DNA of 64,000 nt, from contig NZ_QXML01000002.1 in the NCBI RefSeq assembly GCF_003583985.1, positions 310,001 through 374,000 on the forward strand, written 5' to 3'. Source of the stretch: Algoriphagus lacus (GTDB taxonomy: Bacteria; Bacteroidota; Bacteroidia; Cytophagales; Cyclobacteriaceae). A model generated the notes under the pieces. It did no database searches. It was not told the DNA's origin and saw only the letters and a program-made list of their open reading frames with translations. Both the position numbers and the translations under genes were made by a program. Each line of letters begins with the position of its first letter. Position 1 is the stretch's first letter. Positions 62,870 through 64,000 of this stretch are shown here, one piece after another.

Positions 62870-63586
62870 ATGCTCACGGTAACGAACCTTATTAAAAAGT
62901 ACGGCAAGCAGAACGCTGTCGATGATATTTCTTTCCAACTCGAAGGGGGAGAGGTAGTTGGTCTGCTCGGACCAAACGGCGCCGGAAAAAGTACCACGAT
63001 GAAGTGCATTGTGGGACTGCTTCGAAAAACCTCCGGAGAGGTCACCATTGGCGGATACGATCACTTGAGTGTGGAAGCCAAGCGGTTTTTCAGTTACATT
63101 CCTGAGACTCCTTATGTATATGATTTGCTTACAGTCAAAGAACACATGCAGTTTATTGCCCAGGCGTATGGGGTCACAGAGTGGCAGGTCAAAGCCAAGG
63201 AACTTCTGGAACTTTTTGAACTGGATGATAAGCAAAACAAACTGGGCAGAGACCTTTCCAAAGGAATGAGGCAAAAAGTGTCGATTTGCTGCGCTTTGCT
63301 TCCGGATCCACAATTGCTGTTTTTTGACGAACCAATGATTGGATTGGATCCCAAAGCCATTAAAAATACCAAGCAGGTGTTTAAGCAGTTGAAAGAGGCA
63401 GGGAAAACAATCCTGGTCAGCACCCACCTCATCGATAGTGTGGAGCTCATCGCAGACCGGGTAATGATTCTCAAAGATGGGCGAATCATCGGAAATGACA
63501 CCATTTTCAATCTCAAACAGCAAGCCCTTCAGGGACAGGGTTCCTCGCTGGAGGATCTGTTTTTAGAAATGACCAAAGATGAATGA
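62870..63586 (+). CDS. ABC transporter ATP-binding protein
   Basis: A 238-aa ATPase: Walker A GPNGAGKS (34-41), signature LSKGMRQKV, Walker B LLFFDEPMIGLDP, H-loop VSTHL. It belongs to the CcmA-type exporter ATPases. It overlaps the next gene by 8 bases (ATGAATGA). Cargo unknown. Confidence 0.93.
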   Translation: MLTVTNLIKKYGKQNAVDDISFQLEGGEVVGLLGPNGAGKSTTMKCIVGLLRKTSGEVTIGGYDHLSVEAKRFFSYIPETPYVYDLLTVKEHMQFIAQAYGVTEWQVKAKELLELFELDDKQNKLGRDLSKGMRQKVSICCALLPDPQLLFFDEPMIGLDPKAIKNTKQVFKQLKEAGKTILVSTHLIDSVELIADRVMILKDGRIIGNDTIFNLKQQALQGQGSSLEDLFLEMTKDE

Positions 63587-64000
63587 GTTCAGGCTATTGT
63601 TTAGGAAAGACCTGTTCCTCCTGATCAACAATATCAAGCTAATTCTTAAAAACCCGCTTCGATTGATTCCTTATGCGGTTTTGGTAGGGTATTTCACCTT
63701 CATCTATTCCCAACGCACCAAGAGCCGAGATTTGGGATCTGAACTGGAAGGGGTAAATGTAGGTGAAGTAGCTGATGTGGATTTTGCGATACAAAATTTA
63801 GTCGGTGGAGCAACGATTCTTGCGTTGGCTTTTTTGGTGTTTCAACTTTATAGGGCGACCAAAAACAACGTGAGTTTTTTCAAAATGGCAGACGTAAATC
63901 TGCTGTTTACCGCACCGGTCAAGCCTGAAAACCTGTTGCTTTACTACATGGCGAGGTCTATTCTACCTGCTTTGGGTGGATCTATTTTGTTTATGATTTA
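63579..64000 (+). CDS. ABC exporter permease, partial (runs off window)
   Basis: From ATG 63579, inside the end of the ATPase gene, the frame stays open to the end of the window (about 140 codons). It starts MNEFRLLFRKDLFLLINN and has hydrophobic segments near 30-46, 75-93 and 125-140, with a cytoplasmic loop DVNLLFTAPVKPENLLLYY typical of ABC-2 exporter permeases. The 3' part is outside the window. Confidence 0.85.
   Translation, partial: MNEFRLLFRKDLFLLINNIKLILKNPLRLIPYAVLVGYFTFIYSQRTKSRDLGSELEGVNVGEVADVDFAIQNLVGGATILALAFLVFQLYRATKNNVSFFKMADVNLLFTAPVKPENLLLYYMARSILPALGGSILFMI

Overview
The window is a chromosomal stretch of a Bacteroidota bacterium, most likely a Cytophagales / Cyclobacteriaceae member (Algoriphagus-like). 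This rests on a SusC/SusD pair, Bacteroidota-type promoter elements (TTTG and TAnnTTTG), many short Sec or lipoprotein signal peptides beginning MKK, weak Shine-Dalgarno signals, formylglycine sulfatases, GH106-type glycosidase and a clade II nos cluster. No phage, transposase, integrase or CRISPR array was seen. The genus is inference.

Layout. 1-1.9 kb: end of an unknown gene and a sulfatase lipoprotein. 1.95-13.3 kb: a nitrogen-oxide island: two paralogous Fe-S-type Rrf2 regulators, a fasciclin lipoprotein, an NnrS-like membrane protein, the Fe-S repair protein RIC, a polytopic membrane protein fused in frame to a cytochrome c lipoprotein, then nosZ, a small membrane protein, nosL, nosD, nosF and nosY. 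A palindrome of the form GGAY-N6-RTCC (with variants) lies in front of four of these units and overlaps a recognisable promoter in two, suggesting one Rrf2 regulon that couples NO defence to N2O reduction. 13.4-19 kb: a membrane-tethered HTH protein, a PIG-L deacetylase, an Xaa-Pro aminopeptidase and a DPP IV-type peptidase. 19.1-21.8 kb: an AraC regulator divergent from L-serine ammonia-lyase.

21.9-37.7 kb: a glycan or sulfated-substrate locus. On the minus strand SusC, SusD, an unrecognised 577-aa exported protein, a sulfatase and a cytochrome c/DUF6797/beta-propeller oxidoreductase form one colinear block. Divergently there is an alpha/beta hydrolase whose C-terminus is cut off by an in-frame TAG, and a GH106-like glycosidase. 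37.9-41.4 kb: a serine hydrolase, a YidR-like (DUF3748) protein, a DsrE-like protein and tRNA-Asn. 41.8-45.9 kb: a Gfo/Idh/MocA oxidoreductase and an isoquinoline-oxidoreductase-type molybdenum hydroxylase pair.

46-64 kb is mainly housekeeping: a DUF3052-like protein, a CtlX-like amidinohydrolase, purB, a PaaE-like flavin/Fe-S reductase, a DUF4097 protein, two related barrel proteins, an anti-sigma/ECF sigma pair, a PolX-like protein with altered polymerase residues, an EVE-domain protein, pyrR, pyrB, a barrel protein and an ABC exporter that runs off the window. A dispersed intergenic repeat containing CAGTAGGCA occurs at 45.9, 48.3 and 56.4 kb; in each case it supplies the TAG stop codon of the adjacent gene.
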